A DNA stretch of 64,000 nt from Metaphire vulgaris (GCA_018105865.1 CM030837.1:11476725-11540724); one strand, 5' to 3'. Positions 10,371-20,500 are shown, numbered from the stretch's first letter. Translations and numbers: made by a program. Notes: generated by a model from the sequence alone, not told the origin.

Positions 10371-11837
10371 TCCAGCAGGTGTTCTTACTGATTTTTTGTT
10401 TTTTAAAAGCATTTTCAGTTTAGTTTACAAGTGTTTTGGATGCCTTAGCCCAGTCTTGCTTTTATTTCGGTCGAACAATCTGCACACTCAGTAGTGATGG
10501 CACCTGAGTAGAGGAATGACTCTACTTGTTCCAAGATTAACCATTTCCTCTCAATCAATCAGTCATCTCATGTAGCCTTGTTGGCTGTAACAATTTCTTG
10601 CCACAAAGTTCTGTCCTGTGCAGAGTGAAGTGCTTCAAGTGGAGACAATCTGCAGTTGTTATGGATGTGATGACTTCAAGTTGTGGGTGGTCTGCCGCAG
10701 GGTTCTCCAGCCAGTGCATGAAGGGTCTCCATCATGGACAGCGGCAAAAAGTTGAAGCGCAGTCAATGCTGGCACATCGGTTGGTAGTCTAGTGATGTGT
10801 CCAAAGAGTCATAGGCGACATTGGTGGATCATGTTGTGCCTTATCTCCAGGCCAGATAGCTGGTATAGCTCCATATTGCTGGTAAAGTCTGACTATTTGA
10901 TTCTAGGATTCAACATTGGCTTTAGTATGAAATGCTTCCAGTCTCATCCAGTCTTGTTTGATCATTGGCCAGGTTTCACTGCCGTAAAGTAGGACAGAAA
11001 AGATGAGGCACTTGTAGAGACGAAATTTGGTCTCTATGCTCAACCTATGTTGTTTCCATATATTTCTTAGTGGCTGCAGAACAGTGGAAGCAATTCTCAT
11101 GCTTGTGATGGATTCCTCTCTTGAGTTGGCCATTCTCAGTATGTTGGCTCCTATATAGCAGAAGTTTTAGACTGATTCCACAGTTTTGGACCCCAGGTAG
11201 AGTTGTGGACTGGCAGGGTCAAAACTGATGTTCTGCACTTTCGTTTTTGACCATGAGATATGAAGACTGAGTTTGGAGACTTCAGTCTCTATTTGCAGAA
11301 GTGTGGCAGGGAGTGTGTTGGAATTTCCAGTTAACAGGGTGACATCATTTGCATAGTCCAGATAAGAGAACGTGTAAGGGCCTAACTGAACATCTGTGCT
11401 TTTAGGTGTGGTCCATTTCATAATGAGATCCATGGCATAACAAAAGAGAGCTGGAGCCAGTATACATCCCTGTCTGACTCCAGATGTGGTGTGGAACTTC
11501 ACTGACAGGCGGTTGCCCAAGTGGATTTGTTCAGTGGTATTGTTGTGCAGGTATTTCATTAGGTCAAGTATAATCTTTGGTACACCATGCTACTGAGTGC
11601 TTTCCAAATGGCTTTCCTGTCAACAGAGTTGAAGACGGCTTTCAGGTATATGTAGGCAACACTGAGTGGTTGGCGAAACTCATGGTGGATTTCAGATAAA
11701 AGATGTAGGGCAAGGATGGCATCAAGTGTAGATCTATTTTTGGTGAATCCCGATTGTTGTGGTTTACGGGTGGTGGTGAGAAGAGGTTGTATGTGCTCGA
11801 GTAAGACATGCAAGAAGAATTTACCTGATTCTTAAGG

Positions 11838-12927
11838 CTTTGCTTTTGCACTATGGAAATCGTCTTCCATCTATTTCAGTAGCGCATGCTGTCCACGTGA
11901 GAGAGGCGTACAATAATTTAAAGCAGCTACTGAATTTCATCGAGTGTAACAAGTACATAGAGGGGATATTAGTAGGTCCTCAAATTCGAGAGCTCTTCAA
12001 GGATGATCGTTTCAACAACTTGCTGCTGGGTGATGTGAAACAAGCATGGAATGCTTTTCACCTAGTGTATACAATTTTTCTTGGCAATGTTAGGACAGAA
12101 AACTACAATGGAACTGCCGTATTTGCACGATTATTACCTGCGGGTAATACAAGAAATTACATTACAAAAACCGCAGCCCCCTTGCGGGGTATATTCGTAT
12201 GCGGGTTATACTGGAAACTTGAAAGCTCGTCAATGCTCTTGGAGCCCCATAAACGTTCTCGGCACCCGTCAGCGCTCTTGGCGCCCCGTCAGCGCTCTTG
12301 GTGCCCCGTACATCATAGCATATGCAGATTATATTCATGTGTGGCTCAGGCTTGGACGTTGGACCATAATTCGTAATTTTCCGCGAGTTATACACGTACG
12401 CGGGTTATATACGTGTGTGGGTAATAATCGTGCAAATATGGTAGTAGAAGACACGCTGATGCTGTATCAGAAACATGGCTGTACCATGTCTCTGAAGATC
12501 CATTTCCATGATTCCCATCAACATTTCTTCCCTTACAACTGTGGTATGGTTAGTGATGGACATGGCGAACATTTTCAGTAAGATATCGTAAAATGCAACA
12601 AAGATACCAGGGAAAATGGTCAACTTGCATGCTGGCTGACTGCTGCTGGACACTCCGCTGAGATGGTACCAAACAGGTGTACAAGAGACGGTCAAAGAAA
12701 TTTTAAGATATAGTCTCTGGCTTCATTGTGTACTGGCATTAACTGTAGGCCTATTATTACTATTGCCATGCATTAGTGTAATAAACAATAATTGCAAATT
12801 ACAAAAAAATTAGACCTGACATTGTATTTTTAATGTAATTTTTGTGTTCAGCACATTAAATTTAATAAGAAATTACTAATTCCATTTCTTTAACATAACT
12901 CTTGTAAAATTTGTTGTCCAGTGTAAT
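11838..12927 (+). pseudogene. Transposon B relic, second copy
   Basis: Frames match the 6471-8153 transposase: ALLLHYGNRLPSISVAHAVH, EGILVGPQIRELFKDDRFNN, then after an inserted MITE (12117-12443) CTMSLKIHFHDSHQHFFPYN and MVSDGHGEHFQ. The zinc-finger N-terminus is missing. The right end AAATTTGTTGTCCAGTGTAA matches the TIR of transposon B in reverse complement, so this terminus is real. The left side is truncated within coding sequence. The piece sits inside the antisense LINE. Confidence 0.8.
12117..12443. mobile_element. MITE with CCGTATTTGCACG termini and internal minisatellite
   Basis: Termini CCGTATTTGCACGATTATTA and, on the other strand, CCATATTTGCACGATTATTA form inverted repeats of about 22 bp. 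GCGGGTTATA-type motifs lie inside both ends. The centre has about four roughly 20-bp units of the type CAGCGCTCTTGGCGCCCCGT. It interrupts the transposon B relic between GNVRTENY and VVEDTLMLYQ. Related termini occur at 31551, 33100 and 49922. Target duplication not clear. Confidence 0.7.
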
Positions 12928-13099
12928 CAGGGTGCGATTTGTGACCTGGAGCAGTGGGGGGGATATGTCGAGCTTGGGGGATGTAGTTGTTGGGAAATTT
13001 AGCAGTGGGGAGGATGTAGTGGTGGGAGATGTAGCAGTAGGGGGGATGCAGTTGGGCAGTGGGGGGGGATTCCCCTTCCCCCCTACAAATCGCACCCTG
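12928..13099. mobile_element. hAT-type MITE (172 bp) with 8-bp target duplication
   Basis: CAGGGTGCGATTTGT at the left and its exact reverse complement at the right. The direct duplication AGTGTAAT is present at 12920-12927 and 13100-13107. An 8-bp duplication and CAG...CTG termini fit the hAT superfamily. The interior is G-rich with GGAGGATGTAGT-like repeats. Confidence 0.85.
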
Positions 13100-13533
13100 A
13101 GTGTAATCGGTTTATAGCTTTTGCACTCATTCCAGGGGCCTTTGCCCTTGTAGAGAGAGACTGTGATCCATTCCTTCCTTCCAGGCCACAGGTACCCTAA
13201 CCAGATCTCCGCACTGTATGGAAGAGTGCTGGATGCAGGGTCAATTGCACATTTAAGTAGTTCAGCCGGGATGCCGTCTGCGCATTCTTGACCTTGTGGA
13301 GTATAGTTTCGTCAGATGCAATGTCAGGGTCCTGAATGGCATTTTTGGAGATATTGTCCAGTGTTTGGGATGGTATGCCAAAGGATGCTTTAGTGCTTAA
13401 TTGTAGTATTGCATCCACCAGTGGGTCTAAAATGTTGACATTATTATTAAATTTTTAGTGTGGTTTTGTTTGATGTCTAACAACTTGTACTCTCTGAACA
13501 AAATGAACAACATGAAATACCAGTTTTGTTAAG

Positions 13534-13831
13534 CAGTGGCAGTTCCAGGATTTCTTGGTGAGGGGGGATGAATGAATTCATAGAAAGTTGTTGGGGGATG
13601 AAAATAGAAGGGAAAAATCAATAAACTTTGCCGGAAAATGCTGAGAAAGGGAATTTTATCCCTAATTTTACTACGCTTTTAATGAAAAAATAGGTTGACA
13701 ATCAAAAAAAGCTCACCCCCAGTTAGTTTTACTAGATTTTTACCCAAAAATAGGTTTTCACTCCATAACTCCGAAAGTCCAGTGGGGGAGGGGTTGCATC
13801 CCCACTCATTCCTCATGTGGAACTGCCACTG
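13534..13831. mobile_element. hAT-type MITE (298 bp) with 8-bp target duplication
   Basis: Termini CAGTGGCAGTTCC and GGAACTGCCACTG are exact inverted repeats. TTGTTAAG is duplicated at 13526-13533 and 13832-13839. No coding capacity. Confidence 0.9.
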
Positions 13832-13964
13832 TTGTTAAGCTTTAAATGCAGAATCCAGTTTTGAGAGTCTGGACTGAGGTAGACTGATGTGGTTATTTTA
13901 TTTATTTATTTATTGACAATTTATATAGCGCAGTAGACAAGGCTAAGGCCTACAACAAAAGCGC

Positions 13965-16046
13965 TTAACACAATTCATATCCAATATTAAATAAATGTGT
14001 CTTCAAATTTCTAATGAAAAGTCCAGCTGAGACTGCTCCAGTCACATTGTCTGGAAGAGAGTTCCACAGGGCGGGATTCCCCCGCGCGAATGATCTTTCC
14101 CCAAACTTAGGGGTCTTGGATGGGAGAGGGACCAACAACTGCACTCTCCGACTGGACCTAAGAACCGATCTCCTCTCGATCACAGTTGATCTCCGTACAA
14201 GTACAGTTAGATAATCAGGACAGAATGGATCGTGTAAAGCCCGAAACGTAAGCCAACAGCGCTTGTAGACAATGCGCTGTGGAACAGGGAGCCAGTGGAG
14301 TCGATCTCTAAGGAGAGGAGTGACGTGGTCACCCCAGCGACAACCGAAAATCACTCGTGCAGCCTGGTTCAGCAACGATTGTAGGCGGTTCAGTCTAGTA
14401 TCCGGAAGTCCAAGAAGCACACCGTTACAGTAATCAATTCGTGTCAGTACCAGGGCCTGCACTAATTTGACAGCCGCGCTCACTGGCAGGTACCGTCGAA
14501 TTGACCTCACTCTCCGCAGTTGGTAGTGGCAGGAGCGTATCAGATTGTTAACGTGCGCTTCAAAGGATAGAGTCTCATCTAGGAGCACTCCCAGAAGACG
14601 TAAGCTCTTGGAGGGAGCAATGGCTGCATCTCCCACCACAAACGGGGCATGACTTAGCAAATGCCTTCTCCTGGGGGTGCTCATCCACAAAAATTCAGTC
14701 TTGGCCGGATTCAGTGCGAGCCGATTCTCTTCCGTCCACGTAACAATAGCTGCTATACAGTCAGTGAAACGAATCCGTGGTCGCTCCACTTCCGAGGGTA
14801 AGCATGACGAGTAGATCTGTCCATCGTCTGCATAACTATGCGGCGTAAGACCGAAAGCCTTGATGACGCGATGGACGTCTGCTGTATACAGTATGAATAG
14901 CAAGGGGCCTAAGACTGATCCTTGCGGCACACCGTGTTGGACTCGACGCTCTGAAGACATTTGATTGTTCCACCACACTGCCTGTGTTCTATCAGCTAGA
15001 TAGCTCTTGATCCAGAGAAGTGGAAGGCCGTCCAGACCGTAAGATATCTGCAGTCGCTGGGTGAGGATCTGGTGATCCACCGTATCAAACGCTGCCGAAA
15101 GATCGAGTAGGCAGAGAAGCGCTACCCGTCCGTTTGAAGTCGCATCCACCAGGTCATTAAGGATTTTTAAAATGGCAGTCTCTGTAGAGTGTCCTCGACG
15201 ATAGGCAGATTGCTCTGTAGGAATTAGCCCATTCTCGCACAGATGTCCCACCAGCCGCTTGTTTACGAGTTTCTCCAGCAGCTTAGAGAGGAAAGGTAAA
15301 TTGGATACCGGTCTGTAGTTGTTGAGGTCGGACGGATCCAGTCCCGATTTCTTCAGGTGAGGGACTACAATCGCATGCCTCCACGTCGAAGGAAATTCGC
15401 CAGTGTCTAATGAAGCCGTCAAGAGCGTTGTAAGAAATGGTGCCAGCTCCACGATAGATTCCTTCAAGAGCCAAGTAGGGAGTGGGTCAGTGGAGCAGTG
15501 CTTGTTCGGGGACGATCGCACCACTGCCATCACCTCCTCGAGCGTTGGGGCAGAAAATGCTGTGAGATGTGGGCCGTTGTAAGAAGAGAAAGTCGCCGGG
15601 CCCGCCGTGGCCGTCCTTCCTCGAATTCTACTGATCTTTTCCTCGATGTGTCGGTGATAGTCCTCTGCAGTAAAGCCCGGATGAGCAGTCGAGTTGCTAT
15701 CATCCTCTCCCAGAAGCGAGTTAAGAAGCTTCCAGGTCGCCTTCGTGTCAGACTCGGCCCGGTGCAGAGATTGCTTCCAGTAGTTCCGACCTTTCTCCCT
15801 CACTAGACGCCGACTTGATCTAGGAGTATGGCGCCAATGGCTTCTGGCAGTAGCCTCCTTAATCGTCCCTCTGGACTTTTTGAAGACCCGTGCGGCCCGC
15901 CGTGTAAGCCGACGCGCCTGCCGACACTCTTTGTCATAGAACGGTCGGCAGCTAGCTCCGATGTCGATTTCTCCTGCACAGTCAGAGAGCAAAGTTCTGA
16001 ATCTCTGAGACGCTGTATGAATTGGTCTTTGTTGAACTGCTTCCAA
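13965..16046 (-). CDS. L2 LINE reverse transcriptase part
   Basis: A 693-residue frame; the listed ATG is probably an out-of-frame artefact and authentic sequence begins near SCRPFYDKECRQARRLTRRA. RT domain seen in order: HLKKSGLDPSDLNNYRPVSN, LEKLVNKRLV, EQSAYRRGHSTETAILKILN, LLCLLDLSAAFDTVDHQIL (motif A), QHGVPQGSVLGPLLFILYTA (motif B), SYADDGQIYSS (active site), NPAKTEFLWM. Then the clade-typical C-terminus LTRIDYCNGVLLGLPDTRLN to FIRNLKTHLFNIGYELC. Essentially no decay apart from the frameshift joining it to the endonuclease frame between about 15950 and 16050. Target-primed reverse transcription function by family knowledge. Confidence 0.9.
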   Translation of the reverse strand: MEAVQQRPIHTASQRFRTLLSDCAGEIDIGASCRPFYDKECRQARRLTRRAARVFKKSRGTIKEATARSHWRHTPRSSRRLVREKGRNYWKQSLHRAESDTKATWKLLNSLLGEDDSNSTAHPGFTAEDYHRHIEEKISRIRGRTATAGPATFSSYNGPHLTAFSAPTLEEVMAVVRSSPNKHCSTDPLPTWLLKESIVELAPFLTTLLTASLDTGEFPSTWRHAIVVPHLKKSGLDPSDLNNYRPVSNLPFLSKLLEKLVNKRLVGHLCENGLIPTEQSAYRRGHSTETAILKILNDLVDATSNGRVALLCLLDLSAAFDTVDHQILTQRLQISYGLDGLPLLWIKSYLADRTQAVWWNNQMSSERRVQHGVPQGSVLGPLLFILYTADVHRVIKAFGLTPHSYADDGQIYSSCLPSEVERPRIRFTDCIAAIVTWTEENRLALNPAKTEFLWMSTPRRRHLLSHAPFVVGDAAIAPSKSLRLLGVLLDETLSFEAHVNNLIRSCHYQLRRVRSIRRYLPVSAAVKLVQALVLTRIDYCNGVLLGLPDTRLNRLQSLLNQAARVIFGCRWGDHVTPLLRDRLHWLPVPQRIVYKRCWLTFRALHDPFCPDYLTVLVRRSTVIERRSVLRSSRRVQLLVPLPSKTPKFGERSFARGNPALWNSLPDNVTGAVSAGLFIRNLKTHLFNIGYELC

Positions 16047-17212
16047 TTCCTCCGCCTCACCGTCTTATACTCAGGAGGTTGACACTCAACCATGGATTTC
16101 CAGCAAACAAGCTTATGGTCTGACAGGCCCGTTTCTATGACCGTGGTTTCTGTCATCGCCAGCTCCATCGGCGCAATGACAACGTCCAGTAGTCCTCCCA
16201 GATCATGGGTCGATTCTGCCACCAGCTGCTGCAAGTGGTATGTGTCCAGAATCTCGTTGAAGCTCTGACTAGCACGCTCAGTGGGCCGCTCCAGGTGCAG
16301 GTTGAGGTCCCCGACTACATAAAATCCACAGTTATAGGTCTCCAGCGACTCCAGCAGTGTGACAAATTCTTCAAAGAACCTCTCGCACACATGTTGGGAC
16401 CCCGGTCGGTAGACAGCAACCAGAATAACGGATCCCTTTGCGTCACCGACCCGACAGCAGAGATGTTCAAACGTGGTCGTCTTAAACTTGGTGGACAGTT
16501 TTGTGATACTGGTCCCATGTCTCGAGACGATTGCCAGCCCTCCATGGTTGACAGCGTTCAGAGTATCACTCGCCATTGGACGAGCCGCCTCGACGACGTT
16601 CAGACCCGAACCCCGAAGCCTCTTGATGGCGGCTGAGTCCGAGTCTTCGTGCCACGTCTCTATCAAAATAAGCACATGAAGGTGCCGTTCAACGATGAGG
16701 TCCACCACATTATCCATCTTGTTCCCAATCGAGCGAATATTCTGAAGACCAAAGCTGAGCTCCCGTACCTTCTGGTTGAGATGGCGTTGAATCTTGGGGT
16801 AACGGAGTGACGACCGTCCTCCTTGGTTGAGACACTCAGTCCGTCGGTGAGACGCAACTCCGGAGCGCCCGAGTGAAGGAGAGATTATCGTTGAGATCGG
16901 CCTACTGCCCACGGTTTCGGCGTGTCGGAGAGTAGGGACAGGCAGAGTAGATGATGGACGCCGGGCTGTCGACGAAGGAAGTCTATCAATGTTGAAGTCG
17001 GTGTAGATAAACGCACCATTCTCGATCGGCACCAACTTCGGTCGGAAACATCTCCGGCCTGACCTCTTACCGCGGTAATGACGAACTCGACGCTGGGTCT
17101 CACAGAGTCTGAGAATTCCAAATTTGGACAGTAAATCAACAACGCAAGGTGCAGGACGATCACCGTTAGAACAAGCCAGCAGCTCTGTCGACGAATAACG
17201 TACCGTTCGCAT
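15803..17212 (-). CDS. L2 LINE N-terminal part with apurinic endonuclease
   Basis: A 469-residue frame. The first 150 residues are basic and of unknown role (ELLACSNGDRPAPCVVDLLS, a start typical of L2 proteins). From about residue 150 an EEP-type endonuclease follows: LSFGLQNIRSIGNKMDNVV, LILIETWHEDSD (metal-binding Glu), YVVGDLNLHLE and, near the end, TGLSDHKLVCW (catalytic SDH). It would nick target DNA for reverse transcription. The frame ends with unrelated residues after a frameshift; the continuation into the RT lies in the overlapping frame at 13965-16046. So the element as read cannot make a complete protein. Confidence 0.85.
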   Translation of the reverse strand: MRTVRYSSTELLACSNGDRPAPCVVDLLSKFGILRLCETQRRVRHYRGKRSGRRCFRPKLVPIENGAFIYTDFNIDRLPSSTARRPSSTLPVPTLRHAETVGSRPISTIISPSLGRSGVASHRRTECLNQGGRSSLRYPKIQRHLNQKVRELSFGLQNIRSIGNKMDNVVDLIVERHLHVLILIETWHEDSDSAAIKRLRGSGLNVVEAARPMASDTLNAVNHGGLAIVSRHGTSITKLSTKFKTTTFEHLCCRVGDAKGSVILVAVYRPGSQHVCERFFEEFVTLLESLETYNCGFYVVGDLNLHLERPTERASQSFNEILDTYHLQQLVAESTHDLGGLLDVVIAPMELAMTETTVIETGLSDHKLVCWKSMVECQPPEYKTVRRRNWKQFNKDQFIQRLRDSELCSLTVQEKSTSELAADRSMTKSVGRRVGLHGGPHGSSKSPEGRLRRLLPEAIGAILLDQVGV

Positions 17213-17263
17213 AATCTCTACACAGTAGTCTAGTCGAGAAAACGTTGCGGAGAATATAATCAG

Positions 17264-17278
17264 ACGGCGGCCATATTG
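17264..17278 (-). promoter_or_regulatory. YY1-like site at L2 5' end
   Basis: On the LINE sense strand the sequence is CAATATGGCCGCCGT, matching the YY1 core ATGGC with its flanks. Human L1 has a comparable site near its 5' end that positions transcription. Functional meaning here is inferred from one short match. Confidence 0.35.
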
Positions 17279-17283
17279 AACAA

Positions 17284-17747
17284 CGGTGAAATTCGAAATT
17301 ATAACGGTGTTGACGAAGAGATCGTTCCGTATTTGCTAAAATCCGCCGAAAACACTCGAATTTTGGTTAAACTGGCGCTAGTTTCGGATTTACTGACTAA
17401 TTAAACGAATTTTGGTGCATCGCGAGAAGCATAAAGAGAAAAACAGAACTAAAAATAACATTAAATCGGACGATCGGAGTTTCTTGGCAGCCACAAGCAG
17501 CGCCACCTACCGAATGTTAGGTTACCTCCCCTTATAAGAAGTCATTGCTAAAAATTCGTCGCGCAAGGGTTAATTTACACATTAAATGATGCTGACAACA
17601 TTATCTTGCTGCTTGATATTGAGTTTGGCAGTGCAAGGATTAACTGGCATAGTTGTCATTGCTGTTGGAAAGCAGTTCCTCACAAAAATTGCAAGTATTT
17701 AGTAACATCAATACTTTTGTAAATGTTAGTTCTATGCTTTATTTTAG
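17284..17747. other. HMGCS intron, no element recognised
   Basis: Between the L2 5' end and the HMGCS exon. It may hold further L2 5' UTR. The end provides the polypyrimidine-like stretch and AG acceptor of the exon at 17748. Confidence 0.4.
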
Positions 17748-17873
17748 GAAGATATGCTCTTGTTGTTGCTGGTGATATTGCTGTATATGCTAGTGGTAAT
17801 GCCCGACCTACTGGTGGTGCTGGAGCTGTTGCTATGCTTTTAGGACCAAATGCACCTCTAGTTTTTGAAAGAG
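17748..17873 (+). CDS. HMGCS: Hydroxymethylglutaryl-CoA synthase, internal exon (first in window)
   Basis: Reads [20 protein letters not shown] then [20 protein letters not shown], ending R plus one base. This is the highly conserved block of HMG-CoA synthase just after the catalytic-Cys region, containing the GDIAVYA and GNARPTGG signatures. The enzyme condenses acetyl-CoA with acetoacetyl-CoA in the mevalonate or ketone pathway. Acceptor TTTTATTTTAG precedes 17748, donor GTACTA follows 17873. The exon enters with two bases finishing a Gly codon and leaves one base of a Gly codon, which matches the next exon at 48236. Cytosolic or mitochondrial form cannot be told from this part. Confidence 0.95.
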
Positions 17874-18487
17874 GTACTACCATTAAATTTCATTTCAGAT
17901 TTTGTTTTATTGATCAATTGTTCCAAAGCATATGTTGACTATTACAGGATATATTTGCATAATTTTATGTTGTCAAATTAATACAGTTGATTTCTCCAGC
18001 CATTATATATTGTAAAATCCCATTAATATGAGTTGACCCCGTGTTTCCCAAGGTTCAGGTTATTCATGAATGAAAATAAAGGCAGCTGTTAGGGATGCAG
18101 AATGTAGTGAGATCACACCATATGCATTTTATGCAGTTAATGTAAGAACTAAAAACAGCACTTGGTAAGTTGGTATTGTACATTTAATGGGTCTATTTTT
18201 GATGCATTCCATGTCTCACAGACGTAAGCAGCAGCTGCTGCTTCTTCAACAATTTCATTTAAGACAATGTTGTGAGATGTTTTAGACTTCTTGCATTAGA
18301 ATATTTTGCGAACGTCATGCCATATAACCAGCAACAATGTAATTGAACACTGTTGTACACATGTGTTAGCATTTATTGCTGTTTCTGTTATTGGCAAATT
18401 TAGGAAGGTTTTGCAAATCAAGTTAATCATTTGCATTATTAACAATATAGTAGTAATAATAATATATATAATTTCCTAATTTTGTGT
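17874..18487. other. HMGCS intron, no element recognised
   Basis: Start of the 30.4-kb intron. AT-rich, no coding similarity or terminal repeats seen. Confidence 0.4.
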
Positions 18488-18565
18488 TTAACCCCTTTGC
18501 CAGCCATGTCATATATGCATCCATTTTACATTGCGTTGCAAATAAATGGCCAGTAAAGGGGTTAA
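18488..18565. mobile_element. 78-bp TTAA MITE
   Basis: TTAACCCCTTTGCCAGCCAT at the left, ATGGCCAGTAAAGGGGTTAA at the right: almost perfect inverted repeats with TTAA at both edges. The termini resemble the larger TTAA family at 20.5, 30.1, 44.4 and 52.8 kb, so it may be a tiny deletion derivative. Confidence 0.8.
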
Positions 18566-18859
18566 CATCATACTGTCTTCATTGGATGAGGCGCTCTTGT
18601 CATTTTATAATCACTGCTGCTGTTGTCATTTTATAATCACTTGTATGTAACGTAATTTAATAATCGACAGAGCTTGACGAAATGATGTCGTTGCTTGTTC
18701 TACTATATCTTATGGTGGTGGGACACTAGCGCGCATTGAGCGAGTTCATTTTGACGTTCTTTTCTAAAGCGCTTTCAATGCTTGAATGATAAGCCGCTTT
18801 CGAATGGTGACTGGGACATTAGCATACATTGATCGCGTGCAAGCACACGGAGGGAGAAA

Positions 18860-19215
18860 ATCAACGCCAGTAGTAGTAGTAGTAGTAGACTTCTTTAGCG
18901 CCATTGTAGTAGTACATCTGCACCAGTCGATGGTCACTTCAGTGAATAATCGTAGTCGTGAATCATTGTCCGTGGTGAATCGAGGTTGTAATCCAAAGGT
19001 CAGTCCGTACTTCCAGATTCCAGGTTAAGGCGGATATGCAGTCAGGAATAGATGTGTTTTAAGTCTAGACCTGAAGGTAGTAAGACAATCAGTTTGGCGG
19101 ACCTGTACCGGCAGAGAATTCCAAAGTCTGGGTCCGGCGACAGAAAAAGCACGTTTTCCAGTAGTAGTCCTGCTATAGGGTATGTAAAGAGTAGTAGCAT
19201 CAGATGACCTCATGG
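18860..19215 (-). pseudogene. CR1-type LINE 3' fragment
   Basis: The antisense frame ends AFSVAGPRLWNSLPVQVRQT and FRSRLKTHLFLTAYPP, the standard C-terminus of CR1/L2 RTs, followed by a short 3' part containing TAGCGCCATTG and GTA repeats. 5'-truncated; inserted in the GGTGGTGGGACAC element. Confidence 0.8.
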
Positions 19216-19680
19216 TTGTCTTGAGCAGTCAGTAACCAGTCAGTGCCAGAGCGTACGACTGATTGTGGTTGCACATTCACCCGAGTTTCGGTCGCATTCA
19301 TTTTGACTTTTCAACCAATCAGGTATCAGTTGAAACGTCAGCCCCATAGACTTTAATATATTAAAAATAAATCTATGGTCAGCCCTCCAAATAATTTGAA
19401 ATAAAGAGAAGTCAAGAGAAAATTAATACTGTAATGGCTACAAAAAGTGAATTCGACATCAATATATTGAATGAGGCGGCGGCGCATCCCATTTTATGGG
19501 ATAGCACATGCGATACATATAAAGAAAGTGATAAAAGCCTTCGATATGGCTCGAGATTGCTGGAAAACTCCAGTCCACTCCAGGTACGTGAATGTATATA
19601 TTACACAATGAATCTACATGCAATGCAACGAAACGGAGTGAAATAAATTTGAAAGCTAAACGCTTCTTTATTTACCGGTA

Positions 19681-19682
<2 letters not shown>

Positions 19683-19760
<78 letters not shown>
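19683..19760. repeat. (TTA)n(TCA)n microsatellite
   Basis: About 15 ATT/TTA units followed by about 12 ATC/TCA units. Any protein translated through it (poly-Tyr, poly-His) is an artefact. Confidence 0.95.
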
Positions 19761-19761
<1 letters not shown>

Positions 19762-20259
19762 AGACAACTTATGTATCGCTGTGGTGACAGTGTGGTCATG
19801 ACCAAGGCCAAAGTCTAGGGCTATTTAACAAATGTCACTCGTTGTACCAGTTTAGTATGATGCAGGGTCAATATTGAAAGACTGCTCATCTCTCACCGTT
19901 AGCTCATGGAAAAGAGTATGGTAAGCTCCAAGCAATTCCCTGCACCGTATTCACGGCCTCATCCACACCTTTTGTGTTTCTTTGACTTCTTTTCTTTCGA
20001 CAAAGCAGGTACTGATGCGATGATACATGTTGTTAAAATCATCATTCTGCAAATAGCAAGTACGGTAATTCTACGTCTGCCATTATTTTAGCGCTACTTC
20101 AACTGGTATTAGCGCTACATCAACTGTTGTAGGCGTGGCTTAATTTTTGCCTGTATGGAAAATCACTCCTACACGTTCAACACGATCGCAAAGAATGTCA
20201 AAATGAACTCGCTCAATGCGCGCCTAGTGTCCCACCACCTTTATAGCCTAAATAGTTTT

Positions 20260-20500
20260 CTAACTGTGTGTGTGTGTTTGTTCCCTAATTTTTTCAAATC
20301 ACTCCCGTCTCCATTTCCTTCTCCCTCCTTTTATTTTCCACTCTTTTTTCTGTACCCCTTTCTCTCTTATTCACCTATCTTCTTCCCCATACCTCCCGCT
20401 CTCCCTCATTTTCCACTCAGACACTACTGTGCCACACAAACCTACTCTCCCCTTCTCTCTACCTTTACCATTTCCCACCCCTACACCTTTTGATAGCTTC
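20260..20500. repeat. Pyrimidine-rich low-complexity tract
   Basis: Mostly C and T on the + strand, beginning with a short TG run. No coding support; open frames here simply reflect base bias. Confidence 0.8.

Larger units (their letters stand above)
10560..13430 (-). pseudogene. Non-LTR retrotransposon RT (family N relative), antisense, interrupted
   Basis: Reading on the - strand from 13430: an ADGIPAELLKCAIDPA-like finger region, LYKGKGPWNECKSYKPITL near 13100, then a 1.26-kb interruption. The frame resumes at about 11836 with SGKFFLHVLLEHIQPLL, QQSGFTKNRSTLDAILALHL, VAYIYLKAVFNSVDR (motif A), SGVRQGCILAPALFC (motif B), SYLDYANDVTLL (active site with YAND instead of YADD), LHISWSKTKVQN and LLYGSETWPM near 10960. 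The YAND change would itself damage catalysis. The interruption consists of a transposon B relic plus a hAT-type MITE at its edge. Confidence 0.8.
13897..17283 (-). mobile_element. L2-clade LINE, nearly full length (family L2b)
   Basis: Antisense element with an apurinic endonuclease frame, an RT frame and a 3' end GCGCTATATAAATTGTC followed by (AATA)n-type repeats. The GCGCTATATAAAT terminus is typical of L2. Truncated copies of the same family lie at 51097-51908 and 57071-57231 and differ little, so the family was recently active. Upstream of the first ATG (17212) the putative 5' region contains ATGGCCGCC on the element's sense strand (17267-17275). The exact 5' end is not certain. Confidence 0.9.
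18714..20239. mobile_element. TIR element starting GGTGGTGGGACACTAG (1.5 kb)
   Basis: Left GGTGGTGGGACACTAGCGCG and right (reverse complement) GGTGGTGGGACACTAGGCGC continue matching for about 50 bp through GCATTGAGCGAGTTCATTTTGAC. A diverged second copy of the motif (GGTGACTGGGACATTAGCAT) follows near 18806. Contains a CR1 fragment and a TTA/TCA microsatellite. No transposase seen. Possible TTAT/TTTAT at the edges, not a firm duplication. Confidence 0.7.

Noticed and set aside
12162..12395. Antisense frame with repeated GAPRALT residues
   Set aside because: Comes from the GC-rich minisatellite inside a MITE.
1..17747. Upstream HMGCS exons, including the catalytic-Cys exon
   Set aside because: Looked for a Cys-Tyr-Gly-Gly block with splice sites; none found, so these exons are probably left of the window.
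19592..19801. Poly-Tyr/poly-His open frame
   Set aside because: Translation of a TTA/TCA microsatellite.
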